Source: Lysinibacillus sphaericus
GTDB taxonomy: Bacteria; Bacillota; Bacilli; Bacillales_A; Planococcaceae
Assembly (NCBI RefSeq): GCF_001629735.1
Contig: NZ_CP015224.1
Span: forward strand, 4,526,001 to 4,590,000
Direction: 5' to 3'
Length of the DNA stretch: 64,000 nucleotides
Shown here: one piece after another, positions 61,359 to 64,000 of the stretch
Layout of the letters: each line of letters opens with the position of its first letter
Numbering within the stretch: position 1 is the stretch's first letter
Notes under the pieces: model-generated
Told to the model about the DNA's origin: nothing
Database searches by the model: none
Seen by the model: only the letters and a program-made list of their open reading frames with translations
Translations under genes and position numbers: made by a program

Positions 61359-61942
61359 AAAAAAATATTGGACTGCTGATTGTCGTGCTTTTAGTAGTTG
61401 CGATGATTGGTACATATGTAAAACAGCAAATTGATGAAGACCGAGCAATTGAGAAATCTGCTCTTGGCAAGGATATTGAGGAGCGAAAAATTGGTTTAGG
61501 CAATGGAGATACGCCGCCTGATTTTTCGTTAACAAGCTTAGACGGGAAAAATGTCAAATTAAGTGATCTTCGTGGAAAGAAGGTTGTGTTAAATTTCTGG
61601 GCGACATGGTGTCCACCATGTAAGGCAGAAATGCCTCATATGCAAAGTTTCTATGATGAATATGGGAAAGAAAAAAATGTTGAAATCATAGCTGTCAATT
61701 TAACATCCGCTGAGCGTGATGTGACAGCTGATGCGAAAGTGGATACGGTGATGACTTTTAGAGATAGCTTTGAGCTAACATTCCCAATTTTGTTGGACCC
61801 TGAAAATTCAGCCGGCTCGGACTATCAAATTATTACCATACCGACCACTTATTTTATTGATTCTAACGGTTATATTCAGCGTGCCATCAAAGGACCAATG
61901 GACGTGGATATGTTAAAAGAATATGTAGATGCATTAGATTAG
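61355..61942 (+). CDS. Membrane-anchored TlpA/ResA-type thiol-disulphide oxidoreductase
   Basis: One N-terminal membrane anchor (about 5-22) precedes a thioredoxin-fold domain with the active site FWATWCPPCKAEMP and the cis-proline loop TIPTTYFID. This is the ResA/StoA/TlpA group of extracytoplasmic thioredoxins that reduce apocytochrome c or spore/envelope proteins. It overlaps the preceding membrane-protein gene. Electrons would normally come from CcdA, which is not in this window. The precise substrate is unknown. Confidence 0.9.
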   Translation: MKKNIGLLIVVLLVVAMIGTYVKQQIDEDRAIEKSALGKDIEERKIGLGNGDTPPDFSLTSLDGKNVKLSDLRGKKVVLNFWATWCPPCKAEMPHMQSFYDEYGKEKNVEIIAVNLTSAERDVTADAKVDTVMTFRDSFELTFPILLDPENSAGSDYQIITIPTTYFIDSNGYIQRAIKGPMDVDMLKEYVDALD

Positions 61943-61949
61943 TTCATAA

Positions 61950-61992
61950 AAAATCTGTTCGATTTCTATAGTTGAAACGAGCAGTTTTTTTT
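61950..61992 (+). terminator. Intrinsic terminator of the thioredoxin gene
   Basis: Imperfect stem CTGTTCG / CGAGCAG, extended by ATTTC/GAAA, followed by eight T. It lies about 10 bases after the stop. Confidence 0.8.
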
Positions 61993-62187
61993 ATTTTTCA
62001 CTGACTCAGTGATGAAAAATCTTTAAGTGAATAGAAGCTCGCGCATGGTGAGGCCAAATTCCAGTAGGATAATGCCAATTATTCACAAATTGAGAGAAAG
62101 TATCTCTTCATTTCATAATTTTGAAAAGCAATCTTGTATGTTTGAAAAAATAGTGTCATACAGTAAAAGAGACGGAGGAGGGAAGAT

Positions 62188-63630
62188 TTGCGCAAATTAA
62201 CGGCCGGTGTCGGTGTCCTACTTAGTAGTTTAGTGGTAGGCAGTGGTATTTACTTTGATTGGTTTAATATGGGTGATAAAAAGGAGCCTGTTACGGAGGT
62301 TGACACAATTGGTGAGGCCATAACCCTCATTGAAGAAAAATCAGTGTACAATACAAAAAAGGATGCATTGGTGGAAGGAGCCCTTCGAGGTATGGCAGAT
62401 GCCATTAAGGACCCTTACAGCACTTATTATTCCAAGGAAGAGGCTGAGCAACATCGACAAATGCTAGCTGAGGAAAGAGTAGGTATTGGTATTGAACTCT
62501 CAGAAAATAAAGGGAAATTTATCGTAGTTTCCCCTGTTCGTTCATCACCAGCAGAGAAGGCTGGTATGCGTTCACTTGATGAAATTGTACAAGTTGATGG
62601 TGTTCGTGTAGATGGTAAAACGATGAGTGAATTAATGCATTTAATTCAAGGGGAGAAGGGGACGAAGGTAACTATTGTTGTGTACCGTCCAAGTGAGGAT
62701 AAGCATATTAAGATGACGATGGAACGGGCAGCTATCTCTAACAAGACGGTCTCAAGTGAAGTTGTAAAAGTAGAGGACACGACAATTGGCTATGTTTCTA
62801 TCTCTCTGTTTGGTGAGAAGACGGCAAATGAGTGGGTTGCTGAAACAAGTAAGTTACTTCGGAAAGACGTTGAAGGAATTGTTATTGATGTTCGTGATAA
62901 TCCAGGGGGTTATTTACATAGCGTCGCAGCGCTACTAAGCACAGTATTAGATAGTGGCAAGGTATTTGCATATATGCAAAATGCTGAAGGTGCTATGGAA
63001 CCATTAAAAACACAAACAAAAGGTATCGATGAAAAATATTTAGAAAAGATGAACAAGATTCCGATTGTTGTTTTACAAAACCAAGGTAGTGCTTCTGCAA
63101 GTGAAGTATTAAGCGGAGCCTTAAAAAGCTGGGGACGTGCTTCTCTTGTTGGAGTGAAGAGCTTTGGGAAAGGAACGGTGCAGGAATCATGGGAGCTTTC
63201 TAATGGAGGAGAGCTTAAATTATCTACAAATAAATGGCTAACACCGAAGCGAGAATGGATTCATGGGCAAGGCATCGAGGCTAGTTTAGTAATTGAGCAA
63301 AATGAATTGTTCGCTTTTCAACTACATCCACTGACAGGGAAGTTTAAAGTGGGCGATATGAGCGAGGAAATTTCTTATTCACAAAATGCCTTGCAGAAAC
63401 TTGGCTATCAAATAGATCGGTTAGATGGCTATATGGATGATACAACGGCTGAAGCGGTTAACCTTTATCGAAAACAGAAAAAATTAAAGCTAGCAGAAGA
63501 TGAATTTTATATGGATACGACCTTCTTTAATAGCTTGAATGAAACATTGAAAAATTATAAAACAGATCGTCAGAATGATCAACAATTCCAAATGGCAACT
63601 AGTTTTTTACTACACACAATCGAACAATAA
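62188..63630 (+). CDS. ctpB: S41 carboxy-terminal processing protease CtpB
   Basis: This 480-residue protease starts at TTG 62188 (GGAGGAGGG upstream). It has an N-terminal membrane segment, a PDZ domain (GIGIELSENKGKFIVVSPV, AGMRSLDEIVQVDG), the S41 nucleophile motif GSASASE, the catalytic lysine in FGKGTVQE and a C-terminal peptidoglycan-binding domain (YSQNALQKLGYQIDRLDGYMD). Order ftsX-ctpB-minJ matches B. subtilis, where CtpB cleaves SpoIVFA in the sigma-K checkpoint of sporulation. A vegetative role is also possible. Confidence 0.9.
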   Translation: MRKLTAGVGVLLSSLVVGSGIYFDWFNMGDKKEPVTEVDTIGEAITLIEEKSVYNTKKDALVEGALRGMADAIKDPYSTYYSKEEAEQHRQMLAEERVGIGIELSENKGKFIVVSPVRSSPAEKAGMRSLDEIVQVDGVRVDGKTMSELMHLIQGEKGTKVTIVVYRPSEDKHIKMTMERAAISNKTVSSEVVKVEDTTIGYVSISLFGEKTANEWVAETSKLLRKDVEGIVIDVRDNPGGYLHSVAALLSTVLDSGKVFAYMQNAEGAMEPLKTQTKGIDEKYLEKMNKIPIVVLQNQGSASASEVLSGALKSWGRASLVGVKSFGKGTVQESWELSNGGELKLSTNKWLTPKREWIHGQGIEASLVIEQNELFAFQLHPLTGKFKVGDMSEEISYSQNALQKLGYQIDRLDGYMDDTTAEAVNLYRKQKKLKLAEDEFYMDTTFFNSLNETLKNYKTDRQNDQQFQMATSFLLHTIEQ

Positions 63631-63751
63631 ACTAATTAGTAGAACAAAAATACCATAATACAAAGCTTTCTATGAGTTTGTACTACGCAAGAGTGTAGTC
63701 GTTTGATACAATAAATTCATAGTATTCAAGATAGAAACGGCGGGTGTTCGT

Positions 63752-64000
63752 ATGGTTAGTGAGATTTTATTAGAAATTGTAACAGCGATTGGCCGCTTTT
63801 TACTCAACCCATTACTGTATATAGCCATAATATTTGCTATTTTATTAGGTTATCGTCGCGTAAAGCAGGAGCGTAAATATTTTAATAGACGGATTATTTG
63901 GGGCTGGACAGAGTTAATCGGACAATGGAAAGATGGATGGCTTTATGCTTTGCTTATTTCCCTGATTAGTGTGGCGGCAGGCCTTACCGTTCCAAAAGTT
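63752..64000 (+). CDS. minJ: MinJ-like topology protein, C-terminus cut by window edge
   Basis: The first 83 codons from ATG 63752 run off the right edge. Hydrophobic segments lie at about 12-35 and 60-78, separated by a basic loop (YRRVKQERKYFNRR). This matches the start of MinJ, the membrane protein with a later PDZ domain that bridges DivIVA and MinD in division-site selection. MinJ lies next to ctpB in B. subtilis. The diagnostic PDZ domain is outside the window, so the call leans on position. Confidence 0.7.
   Translation, partial: MVSEILLEIVTAIGRFLLNPLLYIAIIFAILLGYRRVKQERKYFNRRIIWGWTELIGQWKDGWLYALLISLISVAAGLTVPKV

Overview
The window reads as chromosomal DNA of a motile, competent, low-GC Gram-positive rod of the Lysinibacillus / Planococcaceae type. 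This is inferred from protein content and gene order; no database search was possible. From about 11 kb to the right edge the backbone follows the B. subtilis order: LCP protein, yvyE, degS, degU, degV, comFA, comFC, yvyF, flgM, flgN, flgK, flgL, yviE, fliW, csrA, hag, flaG, fliD/S/T, hpf, secA, prfB, uvrB, uvrA, ftsE, ftsX, ctpB and minJ. The secA2-slaP pair is the S-layer export arrangement known from B. anthracis.

Layout. 1-12.3 kb holds proline dehydrogenase (cut by the left edge), a TetR-type regulator, an S41 protease, the BrnQ transporter with a CodY-like box, a LysM-NlpC/P60 hydrolase, secA2-slaP, tagO and an LCP ligase. 12.4-19.5 kb holds yvyE, the DegS/DegU system, a lipoprotein, degV and the comF genes (no comFB). 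19.6-25.3 kb is the late flagellar operon with FlgM, the hook-filament junction proteins, the FliW-CsrA switch and a short flagellin.

25.4-39.6 kb is an AT-richer, mostly co-directional island inserted between hag and flaG. It has two Maf-type flagellin glycosyltransferases, a small orphan protein, a seven-gene legionaminic acid pathway (legB, legC, legG, legI, legH, ptmE, legF), a FliB-type flagellin lysine methylase, a second methyltransferase and a TPR plus alkaline-phosphatase-superfamily protein. Together these should make CMP-legionaminic acid and modify flagellin before export. 39.7-43.7 kb holds flaG, an unusually large fliD with a repeated helical insert, fliT, a complex hairpin element, and fliS.

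43.8-50.7 kb holds a PilZ protein, long-form hpf, secA, and prfB with its programmed frameshift, flanked by two ComK paralogues. 50.9-59 kb holds SOS-type uvrBA, a DUF4097 gene behind a textbook SigW promoter, and ftsEX followed by an M23 hydrolase. 60.7-64 kb holds a membrane protein paired with a TlpA-type thioredoxin, CtpB and the start of MinJ.

Readable regulatory signals include SigD promoters (hag, flaG, flgM), a CsrA-binding hairpin in the hag leader, a LexA box before uvrB, a CodY-like box before brnQ, a SigW promoter, a candidate SigH promoter before hpf, the RF2 frameshift signal and many intrinsic terminators. No rRNA, tRNA, CRISPR array, intact insertion sequence or prophage was recognised. 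The best leads for novelty are the fliT-fliS hairpin element, the branched inverted repeat before degV, the FliD insert, the ComK pair and the unassigned members of the glycosylation island.
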